NCBI RefSeq assembly: GCF_900109685.1
Contig: NZ_FOBB01000001.1
Coordinates: 186,001 to 250,000 of the forward strand
From: Chitinophaga rupis
GTDB taxonomy: Bacteria > Bacteroidota > Bacteroidia > Chitinophagales > Chitinophagaceae
Direction: 5' to 3'
DNA: 64,000 nt
In this document: positions 42,263 to 51,608 of the stretch, in pieces
How the letters are laid out: every line of letters begins with the position of its first letter
Numbering within the stretch: the stretch's first letter is position 1
Program-made: the position numbers and the translations under genes
Notes under the pieces: generated by a model
Told to the model about the DNA's origin: nothing
The model's database searches: none
What the model saw: the letters and a program-made list of their open reading frames with translations, nothing else

Positions 42263-45200
42263 ATGAAACCTATATTAGCGACCTTATTCTTGCTGTTACT
42301 ATGCAGCATTGTGCGGCATCATGCCTTTGCACAAACTACACAGGCCTCATTTACCGGAACCATTACTGATGATGCGAAACAGGCCATTCCCGGAGCATCC
42401 ATCCTGATACGGAATGAATCTACCGGCTTCAGCACCAGAACGGTTACCAATGCAAAAGGAGAGTTTATTCTGAAAGAGCTGCCACTGGGCGGCCCGTACA
42501 CCATTACAGTTACTTCTATGGGTTACGGGGAACAGAAGCGTACCGGCTATATGCTGAACCAGGGCGACCTGGTGCGCATTAACATTGACCTGAAAAGCTC
42601 CACGGTAAATATTAATGAAGTAACGGTAACTGCCGGCGGCTTAAAGAACAAAACAGAAAATTTTGGTGCAGCCACTACCGTTACTGCTAAAGACATTAAC
42701 CGCCTGCCGGTGAACGGCCGTAACTTTACATCGCTCATTGATCTGTCGCCTTTAAGCAGCGGCAGCAACCTGGCAGGGCAATTAGGCTCTTCCACCAACA
42801 TTACTATTGATGGCACCACTGCCAAGAACCCAACTTCCAGCAGCGGCACCAATAGCCGTATCGGCGGCCCGTACGCACTTTCCATGGAGGCTATCCGCGA
42901 GTTCAAGGTAGTAACCAACCAGTATGATGTTACATATGGCCGCAGCGGCGGCGGCACCATCAGCACCGTTACCAAAGCAGGTACCAATACCTTTTCCGGC
43001 AGCGCATTTATATTCGGAAGAACGGATTGGTTATCCAGTCCCTATGATACCCGCGGCAATAAACGCCAGAACGATTTTTCTACCTACCAATACGGCTTCT
43101 CATTAGGAGGCCCTATCATTAAAGACAAAGCGCATTTCTTTGTAGCATGGGATCACCAGAAAGATGCGCGCCCCCTGCAGCTGGCTGATATTAAAACACC
43201 GGCCGATGAAAAACGGCTCAACGTTACACAAGCTTCGCTGGACCGCTACCTGGACATTGCCCGCAGCAGCTACGGCGTATCTGCTGCACCGCAGTTCGGA
43301 TCCTTTGATAAAAAGAGAGGCACCGATGCTATTTTTGCGCGCATTGACTGGCAGCTGAATGAAAAGAACCTGCTTACCATCCGCGATAATTATGTGAATG
43401 ACCGTGCTCCTTTAGGCCGCGATGATAACACCGCCATTAACCTGTATGAAGTATATGCCAATGCCAAAGCGGTGAACAATAGCATACTGGCCACCCTGCG
43501 CACCGTATTAAATCCGCGCTTAACCAACGAGCTGAAAGTGCAGCACCTGTACACTTTTGAAGAAAGCTCACCCGGCAGCCAGCTGCCCAAACAAAATATA
43601 CCCCGCGCCATTGTACAACGTGTGGGATCACTCATTGGCAGCGATTCTGTATACACCGATATACAGCTGGGCGGCCAACGTTACTCACCGGAGCATTTTT
43701 ACAACCACGTAGTGCAGGTGGTAGATAATGTGTACTTCAGCACCAACAAGGCCAACTATACATTTGGCACAGACATACAGTACAGCCATATGAACTCTTT
43801 ATACGGCAGTGAAATGAACGGCCGTTTTTATTTCACCGGCCTCAATGCCTTTGAGGCCCAAACGCCTTACCGTTATGCGCGGGAAGTAGCCCTGGCAGAT
43901 GATCCCGCCGTGAACCAGAACATTATTAATGCCGCGCTGTATGCACAGATCCAGACAAACCTGTTCAAAGGTTTTGAAATGATAGCCGGCCTGCGCGCAG
44001 ATTATACCACTTACCTGAACCATCCCAACTTTAACCAGACCGTATATAATGAGCTGGGCCTGCGTACCGATAACTCACTGAAAACATTCCAGCTGCAGCC
44101 ACGTATCCAGTTCAACTGGGATGTGAATGAACAGCACAGGGATTACCTGCGCTTTGGTGCAGCCATCTTCGGCTCCGACATCAACAACTATGCAATGATC
44201 AATAACATGCTGTTTGATGGCACCAAGGTATTGACCATTGATGTGCAGGGCGCTGCTGTGCCCCGGCCCGACTTTGTAGAGTACCGCAAAAACCCTGCAG
44301 CTGCACCGGGCAAGGAAATGTTCGACCAGCAGAACCTGCCCCGTCAGGGCACCATTAACATGAATGGTAAGGATGCGCGTATACCTGTAGTGTACAAGGC
44401 CAATATTTCCTATAACCACTTCTTTACCGACCGCTTTAAAATGGGTGTTACCTTCTTTACTACCATTGCACGTAATAACTACATGTATGTAGACCGTAAC
44501 ATGGTTGACCAGCCTTACTTCCGCCTGGCCAATGAAGCCAACCGCGGCGTATATGTGCCGGCCGCCTCCATTACAGCAAGCAATGGCGCTACGGACTGGA
44601 TGCAGGGCCGTAAAAGCACCAATGTAGGCCGTGTGCTGGAGCTGAACAGCGCCGGTAAGGTGAACCAGTTTGCCTTTGTAGTAGATGGGACTTTCCGTTA
44701 TTTCAGGGATGGAGAAGTAAGCGCCAGCTATACCTGGAACGATACCAAGGACAATACCTCCTACAACGGCGATGTGGCCAATACCGCTACCCTGGCGCTG
44801 ATGGTAAAGGATGATCCGCGCGACCTGAGCAAAATGACCTATTCCGATGTGCAGTTCCGTAACAAGATAGTGGTGTACGGTACCCTGCCCAGCTTCTGGG
44901 GTGTGAATGTAGGCATACGCTATTCCGGTATAGGCGGTACACGTTATTCCCTGGCCGTAGGCGGTAACGTAAACGGCGATTTTGTGAACTCCAATGACCT
45001 GGCTTATGTGTTTGACAGGAATGATCCTAACGTGGCGGAAAAGATCCGCACCGGTATTAACACTATCCTGAATAACCCGCTGGCAGATGAACGTTTTAAA
45101 GAATACATCAGCAAAAGCAGTGGAAAAATAGCGGAACGCAATGGCGGGGTAAATGGTTTTTACGGTGTATGGGACCTGAAGATAGCCAAGAAGTTCAGGC

Positions 45201-45430
45201 TGTATAAATCACAGAGCCTGGAGGTATCCGGTGATTTCTTTAACGTAGCCAATATGCTGAATAAAGACTGGGGCGTATCCAAGCTGCTGGGTAAGCAGAA
45301 CATTTACTCCCTGGGTGGTTTTGACAAAGCTACTTCCACTTACAAATACAATGTGAATGTAAACTCCGGCGTGATCTCGCCGGGCGGTAATCCCTGGCAG
45401 ATCCAGCTGGGTATCCGTTACGGGTTTTAA
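42263..45430 (+). CDS. Oar-like TonB-dependent outer-membrane receptor
   Basis: 1055 residues from the ATG at 42263, which puts a clean signal peptide (MKPILATLFLLLLCSIVRHHAFAQ) first; an upstream ATG at 42227 would lie inside the promoter. A carboxypeptidase-regulatory-like domain (FTGTITDDAKQAIPGASILIRNESTG) is followed by a plug with VTVTAGGLKNKTENFG, LPVNGRNFTSLIDLSP and YDVTYGRSGGGTISTVTKAGTN, typical of the Oar/cell-adhesion-like TonB family rather than SusC, and a large barrel ending IQLGIRYGF. No SusD partner follows. Oar proteins take part in peptide or protein traffic across the outer membrane in other bacteria. The cargo here is unknown. Confidence 0.9.
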   Translation: MKPILATLFLLLLCSIVRHHAFAQTTQASFTGTITDDAKQAIPGASILIRNESTGFSTRTVTNAKGEFILKELPLGGPYTITVTSMGYGEQKRTGYMLNQGDLVRINIDLKSSTVNINEVTVTAGGLKNKTENFGAATTVTAKDINRLPVNGRNFTSLIDLSPLSSGSNLAGQLGSSTNITIDGTTAKNPTSSSGTNSRIGGPYALSMEAIREFKVVTNQYDVTYGRSGGGTISTVTKAGTNTFSGSAFIFGRTDWLSSPYDTRGNKRQNDFSTYQYGFSLGGPIIKDKAHFFVAWDHQKDARPLQLADIKTPADEKRLNVTQASLDRYLDIARSSYGVSAAPQFGSFDKKRGTDAIFARIDWQLNEKNLLTIRDNYVNDRAPLGRDDNTAINLYEVYANAKAVNNSILATLRTVLNPRLTNELKVQHLYTFEESSPGSQLPKQNIPRAIVQRVGSLIGSDSVYTDIQLGGQRYSPEHFYNHVVQVVDNVYFSTNKANYTFGTDIQYSHMNSLYGSEMNGRFYFTGLNAFEAQTPYRYAREVALADDPAVNQNIINAALYAQIQTNLFKGFEMIAGLRADYTTYLNHPNFNQTVYNELGLRTDNSLKTFQLQPRIQFNWDVNEQHRDYLRFGAAIFGSDINNYAMINNMLFDGTKVLTIDVQGAAVPRPDFVEYRKNPAAAPGKEMFDQQNLPRQGTINMNGKDARIPVVYKANISYNHFFTDRFKMGVTFFTTIARNNYMYVDRNMVDQPYFRLANEANRGVYVPAASITASNGATDWMQGRKSTNVGRVLELNSAGKVNQFAFVVDGTFRYFRDGEVSASYTWNDTKDNTSYNGDVANTATLALMVKDDPRDLSKMTYSDVQFRNKIVVYGTLPSFWGVNVGIRYSGIGGTRYSLAVGGNVNGDFVNSNDLAYVFDRNDPNVAEKIRTGINTILNNPLADERFKEYISKSSGKIAERNGGVNGFYGVWDLKIAKKFRLYKSQSLEVSGDFFNVANMLNKDWGVSKLLGKQNIYSLGGFDKATSTYKYNVNVNSGVISPGGNPWQIQLGIRYGF

Positions 45431-45456
45431 GGATCTTATTTAACATACACTTAAAG

Positions 45457-45486
45457 GAGGCTGTCTGTAAACAGCCTCTTTTTTTT
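45457..45486 (+). terminator. Rho-independent terminator of the Oar-like gene
   Basis: GAGGCTGT (45457-45464) pairs with ACAGCCTC (45471-45478) around CTGTAA, followed by a run of eight T. Confidence 0.88.
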
Positions 45487-45523
45487 GAAATAAACCCTAT
45501 CTTACACATACTAAAAAATACAC

Positions 45524-46195
45524 ATGAGTACTTACCAGCAACATTTTGATACCTCCTGCGAATTACGCAACGGCTTATGGAATAGCGTGGGTAAACTGGA
45601 CCCCGATGTAATAGCCCATCTTATAAACCCCAGCTTCATGGGCGGTCCTACCTGGCCCTCGCTGCGGCAGGCCTTTGCCACCATCCGCACCCCGGAACGT
45701 ACTATTATAGCCAGCGATGGGCTAAGCGATCCTTATGATGATTCTGAAACCAATCCCGCCAATGCACCCTATAATGGTTTTGGGCTGGAGGTGTATGTAG
45801 CTGCTGAACCTATTACCGGCGGCGTGCAAACCACCTGGGAGTTCCAGCTTTTATACCAGGCCGCACAGCTGGTAGCCCAGAATGGCAGCATCATTAACTT
45901 ATTTGAAGAAATGCCTTTCCTTTCCACAGAGCTTTATGATGTGGATGTACCGGCTGAATACAGGAATGCAGAAGGAAGGGTAGGCGTTTTACTGGGTCTG
46001 CCGGATGAAAAGATCCCCGATAATGTACAGCTTTCACTGGAATCCGTTAAGCTGGTGAATGTAAAATTACTGACCCTGGCAGAGCTGGATTATGTGATCG
46101 CCAACGGGGAAGAAGGCCGCGTAAAACTGGCGGAGCTGATACAACAGCAAGGCAATGCTACCCTTTCTACCTTAAAAAGAAAGTCCGTTATATAA
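45524..46195 (+). CDS. Cytoplasmic protein, possibly suppressor-of-fused (SUFU)-like
   Basis: 223 residues, no signal peptide or TM segment. The central part reads IIASDGLSDPYDDSETNPAN, GFGLEVYVAAEP, TTWEFQLLYQAAQLVA, resembling the bacterial SUFU-domain layout (an acidic loop, then a conserved strand and a Trp-led helix). In bacteria SUFU-like proteins are often immunity proteins of polymorphic toxins, but no toxin gene is seen here. The match is by eye and weak. It stands alone between two terminators. Confidence 0.7.
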   Translation: MSTYQQHFDTSCELRNGLWNSVGKLDPDVIAHLINPSFMGGPTWPSLRQAFATIRTPERTIIASDGLSDPYDDSETNPANAPYNGFGLEVYVAAEPITGGVQTTWEFQLLYQAAQLVAQNGSIINLFEEMPFLSTELYDVDVPAEYRNAEGRVGVLLGLPDEKIPDNVQLSLESVKLVNVKLLTLAELDYVIANGEEGRVKLAELIQQQGNATLSTLKRKSVI

Positions 46196-46201
46196 ATGAG
46201 T

Positions 46202-46234
46202 CAGGGGGTAAATGCTATGCGCACTTACCCCCTG
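46202..46234. terminator. Bidirectional terminator between convergent genes
   Basis: CAGGGGGTAA (46202-46211) and TTACCCCCTG (46225-46234) are perfect 10-bp arms around 13 nt, between the stops at 46195 (plus) and 46255 (minus). T-runs are short on both sides. Confidence 0.65.
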
Positions 46235-46254
46235 CTATTATATGGGTTAACAGA

Positions 46255-48687
46255 TCAGAATTTAAAGGTGCCGCTGGCGGAAAAACGCCGGGGCATTTGC
46301 GGCTCAAGGGTAGACCAGCCTTTGTAATACTCCTTATTGGTCAGGTTATCCAGCTTAAGGGCAATATTGAATTTTTTGGTATCGTAAAATAATGCTGCAT
46401 TTAATACCGTATAGGAAGGCAGGGTGAAAACACCGGTCACCTCACGGTTCAGCACCATATTCTCACCGGCATAGGTGCCGCCAAAGCCTGCTCCAAAACC
46501 CTGCAGGTAACCATCCGGACATTTATAGCTGATCCAGGCATTGGCAATATGTTTGGGACCAGCGCCTTCCGGGCGGCGGTTCAGGTAATCTTTCGCATCT
46601 GTTGCAGTTATCTTGCTGTTGTTATAGCTATAACCTGCCACAATATTCAACCCGCTTACGGGGCTGGCCACAATATCGGCATCTATACCACGGCTGTATT
46701 GTTTACCACCCTGTGTATAAAAGCCTACCCGGGTAGGGTCCTGCATGATGGTATTGGAAACCTTTATATCATAATAACTCACCGTGGCGGTCAATATATC
46801 TGCCACCAGGTTGGTTTTAACACCCACTTCCCATTGATTGGCATGCTCCGGCTTAAAGGTTTTAATAGTATTATCATTCTGCCGGCGGGGTGCACTATTG
46901 GTAAACCCGTTCATGTAGTTGGCAAAAAGAGATACGATGTTCAGCACCGGCTGGTACACCAGGCCAAATTTTGGCGATAAGGTGGTTTGATTGTATTTAG
47001 CATTTTCCGCAATACTAAGGCCCCCTGTTTTAAAATGATCTACCCGCAAGCTGGCCATAGCAGAGAGCTGGGGTAAAAAGTTAATTACATCGGAGATATA
47101 GCCGCTGATCACTTCCTGTGAAAGATTGCTGTTGCTTATAGCAGCGCCCTGTAAAAGGGAATCCATATGCTGCCTGGATAAAATACCTGAATCAAAACCG
47201 GTCATGTCTACCAGCCCGTTCATGGCATAATCCGTGCTGTTATCCTGCGCATCCTGCTTCAGGTAATCCACACCGATCACAACGCGGTTGCGCATATTGC
47301 CCAGCTTAAAATCGCCAATAAAATTCTGCTGTATATCCGTTGTGGTAGTGCGATAATTCTGGTCGCTCACATAACGTGCAAAGGTGCTGGGTATATCGGG
47401 GAAGCCCGGCATAGAGCTGGAGGTCTCATACAGGTAAGAATAGTAGCCCTGTGATCTGGCGCTGCTCCTGGACAATATGGTTTGCGAGGTCCATTGGTTC
47501 GATAATTTATATTGCATTTGCGCCTGTAAGGTAGTGGTAGGCGTTTTAATGGAAAGGTTGTTACTGGTAAAAGAGTTCTTGTTATTGTATCCCAGCTCTG
47601 CCAGGTTTTTAGCCTTCAGTGGCGCGCCCCGGTCAAAGAAAAGCATAGTGGGGTTAGTGCCTTCTGCGCTCAGAAATTCTGCATTCAGCAAAAAGGTAAG
47701 CTTGTCTGAAGCCTTGTAGGTAAGCGAGGGCGCCAGAAAACGGTTCTTCTTAAAGCCGGCATCCTGGAAGCTGTTTTCGTCATGGTAAGCGCCTGTTACA
47801 CGCAGCAATACTGTTTGATCTTTATCCAGCGGTGTATTAATATCAGCCGTAAAACGGTTCAGGCCATAGCCGCCGGAAACAAAGCTTACGATACCGCCAA
47901 AATGATCGTAAGGCCTTTTGGTAACCGTATTAATAAGGCCGCCGTAAGAAACCAGCGTGCTGCCGAACAGGGTACCCGAAGGGCCTTTGATCACTTCAAT
48001 CCTTTCCACATTCGCCACATCCAGCCCGCTGTTGGTTAAGCCGGCCAGGCCATTTACCAGCGTAGGCTGCACCGCAAATCCGCGCAGGGTGTAATAACCG
48101 GCACCATCACCGCCACGGCCGGTAGAGGACCATAGCTTGCTAAGGCCCGGCGCATTCTTCAATGCATCGTCATAGCTGGTAATTACCTGCTCTTTGATCA
48201 TTTCCGAACCTACTACGGCATATACCTGCGGGTTCTCAATATTTTTAAGCGGCAGCTTGGCCACATATTCACTGTTACTTGGGGTAAACCGGCTATAGGC
48301 GCCTGTTACCACCACTTCTGAAAGGCTTTTTGACGATACGTTTAACTGTAGCTGCACGCTGATAGCCTCGTTCTGTTTTACCGTTACCGTTTCGGTAACC
48401 GTTTCATAACCTATCAGTGATACTTCTACGGTATAAGTGCCGGGAGATACATTGCGTAATACAAAAGTGCCGTCGTCATTGGTACGGGCTGCTTTTTTGC
48501 TGCCTTTCAGCAATACGGATACCGCTGCTGCAGGCTTATTGTCGGAAGTGGTAACCGTTCCTTTGATGGTACCTCCGTTCTCATTGTCATTATCATTTGC
48601 AAAAACGGTTGCAAAACCCAGACTCCACAAAACAATTACTAATACTGTCTTTTGTAAAAATGCCCAATAGTTAAAAATCTGCGCCAT
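46255..48687 (-). CDS. TonB-dependent siderophore receptor
   Basis: 810 residues with signal peptide (to about residue 30, ATVFA). A carboxypeptidase-regulatory-like domain (IKGTVTTSDNKPAAAVSVLLKGS) precedes the plug, which has the FpvA/FhuA-type pattern SYDDALKNAPGLSK, YYTLRGFAVQPTLVNGLAG and VERIEVIKGPSGTLFGSTLVSYGGLINTV; the barrel ends RRFSASGTFKF. This type takes up ferric siderophores; the specific chelator cannot be read. Monocistronic, with no sigma/FecR neighbour and no STN domain. The 48688-48840 gap contains a weak hairpin around 48730-48752 and no recognisable riboswitch. Confidence 0.92.
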   Translation of the reverse strand: MAQIFNYWAFLQKTVLVIVLWSLGFATVFANDNDNENGGTIKGTVTTSDNKPAAAVSVLLKGSKKAARTNDDGTFVLRNVSPGTYTVEVSLIGYETVTETVTVKQNEAISVQLQLNVSSKSLSEVVVTGAYSRFTPSNSEYVAKLPLKNIENPQVYAVVGSEMIKEQVITSYDDALKNAPGLSKLWSSTGRGGDGAGYYTLRGFAVQPTLVNGLAGLTNSGLDVANVERIEVIKGPSGTLFGSTLVSYGGLINTVTKRPYDHFGGIVSFVSGGYGLNRFTADINTPLDKDQTVLLRVTGAYHDENSFQDAGFKKNRFLAPSLTYKASDKLTFLLNAEFLSAEGTNPTMLFFDRGAPLKAKNLAELGYNNKNSFTSNNLSIKTPTTTLQAQMQYKLSNQWTSQTILSRSSARSQGYYSYLYETSSSMPGFPDIPSTFARYVSDQNYRTTTTDIQQNFIGDFKLGNMRNRVVIGVDYLKQDAQDNSTDYAMNGLVDMTGFDSGILSRQHMDSLLQGAAISNSNLSQEVISGYISDVINFLPQLSAMASLRVDHFKTGGLSIAENAKYNQTTLSPKFGLVYQPVLNIVSLFANYMNGFTNSAPRRQNDNTIKTFKPEHANQWEVGVKTNLVADILTATVSYYDIKVSNTIMQDPTRVGFYTQGGKQYSRGIDADIVASPVSGLNIVAGYSYNNSKITATDAKDYLNRRPEGAGPKHIANAWISYKCPDGYLQGFGAGFGGTYAGENMVLNREVTGVFTLPSYTVLNAALFYDTKKFNIALKLDNLTNKEYYKGWSTLEPQMPRRFSASGTFKF

Positions 48688-48862
48688 ACCCCAAATATTT
48701 GTTTAAAATGCTGGCGCAAGATGGCTCAGGAGGGTGATTTTTTACTCTCCGATCCGGAAAATTATTTACGCAAAAAGGAAAAAAATGAACCGGGATTATT
48801 GCCTGCCATTACGCTAACCAGGGAGTTATTTTAACCAACATTAAGAACTATCCCAGGCATAA

Positions 48863-48898
48863 AAAGGCCTGACCAGTCTTACAACCAGCCAGGCCTTT
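48863..48898 (-). terminator. Rho-independent terminator of the SDR gene at 48913
   Basis: AAAGGCCTG (48863-48871) pairs with CAGGCCTTT (48890-48898); on the minus strand the stem is followed by TTTTTATG. Confidence 0.82.
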
Positions 48899-48912
48899 AT
48901 AGAAAAAAGTGT

Positions 48913-49677
48913 TTACAGGAACATACCGCCGGAAGCTTCCAGGCGCTGGGCAGTTACCCAATGGGCATCATCGCTGCACAGGAAAGCTACCACACTGCCA
49001 ATATCTTCCGGTAAGCCTACCCTGCCCAATGCAGTTTGTGAAGCAATTGCGGCATTCAGCTGTGCATTATCACGTACTGCACCGCCACTAAAATCCGTTT
49101 CAATAGCGCCTGGTGCAATAATGTTAGCGCGTATGCCTCTTGCGCCCAGCTCTTTGGCCATGTATCGGGTAAGCACTTCAATACCCCCTTTCATGGCTGC
49201 ATAGGCTGAATAGCCGGGTGTACTAAAACGCGCCAGGCCGCTGGATACATTTACAATGGCCCCGCCATCTGCTATAATAGGCAATGCTTTTTGTGTAAGA
49301 AAGAATACGCCCTTAAAGTGAATGTTCAGCAGCTCATCAAACTGCGCTTCAGTAGTTTCTGCAAAGGACTGATGAATGCCGGTGCCCGCGTTGTTCACCA
49401 GGTAATGGAACCGGTCTGCATTAAAGGTGCTTTTCAGTATGCCTTTAAGATCGTTCAGGAACTGATCAAAGCTTTTTACATCGGCGGTGTTCAGCTGCAG
49501 GGCAGCGGCTTTTACGCCCAGCTGCTCAATGGCTTTTACCACTTCCTGTGCAGCGCCCTGCTGGCTGTTGTAGGTAATAATTACATGATTTCCTTTTTGT
49601 GCCAGGTTCAGGGCCATATCTTTACCTAAACCGCGGCTGCCGCCGGTTACCAGCGCTATTTTATTTGTCTGTGTCAT
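48913..49677 (-). CDS. SDR family oxidoreductase (FabG-like)
   Basis: 254 residues, classical length. Cofactor loop TGGSRGLG at residues 11-18, NNAGTG, catalytic region NVSSGLARFSTPGYSAYAAMKGGIEVL with the Y-x-x-x-K pair, and the C-terminal DDAHWVTAQRLEASGGMF. The Arg after the glycine loop suggests NADPH preference. Substrate unknown; proteins of this type are often keto-reductases. A TAnnTTTG element is 34 nt upstream. Confidence 0.92.
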   Translation of the reverse strand: MTQTNKIALVTGGSRGLGKDMALNLAQKGNHVIITYNSQQGAAQEVVKAIEQLGVKAAALQLNTADVKSFDQFLNDLKGILKSTFNADRFHYLVNNAGTGIHQSFAETTEAQFDELLNIHFKGVFFLTQKALPIIADGGAIVNVSSGLARFSTPGYSAYAAMKGGIEVLTRYMAKELGARGIRANIIAPGAIETDFSGGAVRDNAQLNAAIASQTALGRVGLPEDIGSVVAFLCSDDAHWVTAQRLEASGGMFL

Positions 49678-49711
49678 ATAGTAAATGTTTGTTTTAATGA
49701 TTTTGACAAAA

Positions 49712-49719
49712 CAAAATTA
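49712..49719 (-). promoter_or_regulatory. -7 promoter element for the SDR gene
   Basis: The plus strand CAAAATTA gives TAATTTTG on the minus strand, a full TAnnTTTG match 34 nt before the ATG at 49677; no clear -33 TTG. Confidence 0.4.
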
Positions 49720-49750
49720 GTACCGACGGCGCTCATAAAATGGTGTTAAG

Positions 49751-50638
49751 TTAAGTATTTGCTTCCTCCGGCTCCGGCAGCTCTTTCCGTTTACGCCAGA
49801 AGATATACGCGGTGATCACAGTGGCAATGGGCAGGCCTATCCCAAATTCATCTATGTAAAACTTTGTGTTCCCGGTATCCACAGTGAGCGGCGTAAAAAT
49901 AACCTGTATAAAAAGATTATGGCTGGCATGCAATATAGCGCCGGTCCACAAGCTGCCGGACTTCAGCCGCATCCAGGTAAAAATAAAACAGGAGGATACT
50001 ACCATCACCGTAAAACATACCAGGGCTAACCATTTGGGCCCGCCTGAATTATAATCGGAAAATAACAGTAAGGGGTAGTGATATAAAGACCAGATCAATC
50101 CCATCCACAACGAAGTGCCGGTATAGGAATTGATCTTTGCCAGCTGCGGCGTCAGGAAGCCACGCCAGCCAATTTCTTCACCCAAAGCCGAGCTTAAAGA
50201 ACGGGCCATGCCAAAGGTGCCTGCCAGTAGTGTGAACAAAAAGATCATTACGCCATCCGGCAAGGTCAGGCCAAAGCCCTGCGCTACCTTGGCCACAAAT
50301 TCATGATTGTAAAAACCGCCTTTACCACTGATCCAGATCACCAGGTAGGTAGCCAGTGCATATAAAATGGGGATCAGGTAAGACCATAACTGGTATTTGG
50401 TTTGTCCCCATTTCCAGCCCAGGGAAGCAATGGGAATACCTCTTAGCCGGCAGGTAAGCAGGCCTGCCAGCCCGGGGCACCACATTACCATTAATGCATA
50501 TCCCGCCGGGGAATATCCCCCGCTAAGGCTGCCTTTACGGGCACACAAATAATAAATGGGCAGGCAAAAGAGGGTAGTAAGCACCAGGTACGTAGCAATA
50601 TTTTTACGGATAGCTGCTTTATCGGATGCAGTTTTCAT
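49751..50638 (-). CDS. CPBP family intramembrane metalloprotease
   Basis: 295 residues with about eight hydrophobic segments. The active-site motifs of the CAAX-protease/bacteriocin-processing family are visible: GEEIGWRGFL (EExxxR), LIWSLYHYPLL (a His on the next helix) and GAILHASHNLF. These inner-membrane enzymes cleave prenylated or hydrophobic peptides in eukaryotes and process or confer immunity to bacteriocins in some bacteria; here there is no peptide-precursor neighbour, so the role is open. Divergent from an AraC regulator with a 96-bp gap. Confidence 0.9.
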   Translation of the reverse strand: MKTASDKAAIRKNIATYLVLTTLFCLPIYYLCARKGSLSGGYSPAGYALMVMWCPGLAGLLTCRLRGIPIASLGWKWGQTKYQLWSYLIPILYALATYLVIWISGKGGFYNHEFVAKVAQGFGLTLPDGVMIFLFTLLAGTFGMARSLSSALGEEIGWRGFLTPQLAKINSYTGTSLWMGLIWSLYHYPLLLFSDYNSGGPKWLALVCFTVMVVSSCFIFTWMRLKSGSLWTGAILHASHNLFIQVIFTPLTVDTGNTKFYIDEFGIGLPIATVITAYIFWRKRKELPEPEEANT

Positions 50639-50721
50639 AAGCAGTTTTGGTTGATGGTTTAGTACTGTTGTATAGGTATGTTACTAAAAATAATAAGAAA
50701 TATGTTGCGGTGGTAGTTTTT

Positions 50722-50729
50722 TATCTTTG
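50722..50729 (+). promoter_or_regulatory. -7 promoter element for the AraC gene; possibly leaderless
   Basis: TATCTTTG matches TAnnTTTG and ends 5 nt before the ATG at 50735, so transcription probably starts at or next to the start codon. No TTG at a standard -33 distance (the nearest, 50705-50707, is 14 bp upstream). Confidence 0.5.
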
Positions 50730-50734
50730 ATGAT

Positions 50735-51541
50735 ATGATCTTCAAACGTATAGCTCCTGCTAATGGTCTTAACAAGATAATTGACTGCTACTGGATCGTG
50801 GAAAATGAAGACACCACTCCCCGCGTTCAAAAAATTATCCCGGACGGATTTTGTGAGATCATTTTCCATTATAAAGACCCTTACCGTATTTGTTTGAACG
50901 GCAGCTGGGCGCTGCAAACCAAAAGCTTACTGGCCGGCCAGCTACGGCAATACTTTTTCCTGGAAAATACCGGCGCCTCCGGCATGGTAGGTATTAAGCT
51001 GCAACCCACCGCGCTTACCCACCTGTTTCAGTTGGATATGCACCTGCTAACCGGCCAGGTAACAGACCTGCCGGCTGCTTTAGGCAACCGGCTCGCGGTG
51101 TTGGAGCTAACCTTGCGCAGCACTACCAGTCATGAAAAAATGATCAGTATACTGGACGATCATTTTACAACGCTGGTAGCGAATATAGCATATACGCCCT
51201 CACTGGTGGATGATGCCATAGCCCTCATCTTTGCGCAAAAAGGAATGATCACCGTAGCAGAGATCACAACCCAGTTGCACATCAGTGAGCGGCAGCTGGA
51301 AAGGCTGTTTGCTACATATATTGGTTTATCGCCCAAGTTTTATGCGCGCATGATCCGCTTTAGCACCATCTTTCAATTAATACAACAGGAAAACCCCGGC
51401 TGGATAGCGCTGGCCTGCGAAGCGGGCTTTTATGACCAGTCGCATTTTATCCGCAACTTTAAAGCCTTTACCGGTGAAGACCCTTCCCAATACGGATTTG
51501 AGGAAAAGAACCTGGCTAATTTTTTTCTGAAGAAACAATAG
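50735..51541 (+). CDS. AraC family transcriptional regulator (DUF6597 N-terminal domain)
   Basis: 268 residues. The N-terminal 150 residues (NGLNKIIDCYWIVENE, IPDGFCEIIFHYKDPYRI, GIKLQPTALTHLF) match the DUF6597-type sensor region common in Bacteroidota AraC proteins. The C-terminal DNA-binding part has TVAEITTQLHISERQLERLFATYIGLSPKFYARMIRF and GWIALACEAGFYDQSHFIRNFKAFTGEDPSQY. The divergent CPBP protease gene is the nearest candidate target. Ligand unknown. Confidence 0.92.
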   Translation: MIFKRIAPANGLNKIIDCYWIVENEDTTPRVQKIIPDGFCEIIFHYKDPYRICLNGSWALQTKSLLAGQLRQYFFLENTGASGMVGIKLQPTALTHLFQLDMHLLTGQVTDLPAALGNRLAVLELTLRSTTSHEKMISILDDHFTTLVANIAYTPSLVDDAIALIFAQKGMITVAEITTQLHISERQLERLFATYIGLSPKFYARMIRFSTIFQLIQQENPGWIALACEAGFYDQSHFIRNFKAFTGEDPSQYGFEEKNLANFFLKKQ

Positions 51542-51608
51542 GCCCGTCGGGTTTGTACAATACCAGCAGTCGATTACCTTTTATTTTAGCAGTATAATTT
51601 ATCTCATT

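Noticed and set aside
48730..48752. Hairpin upstream of the siderophore receptor as a riboswitch
   Set aside because: It is short and imperfect with no conserved riboswitch core; no metal-box sequence was recognised.
49751..50638. CPBP protease as an abortive-infection (phage defence) gene
   Set aside because: The old Abi label for this family is not evidence of defence; no defence neighbours are seen.
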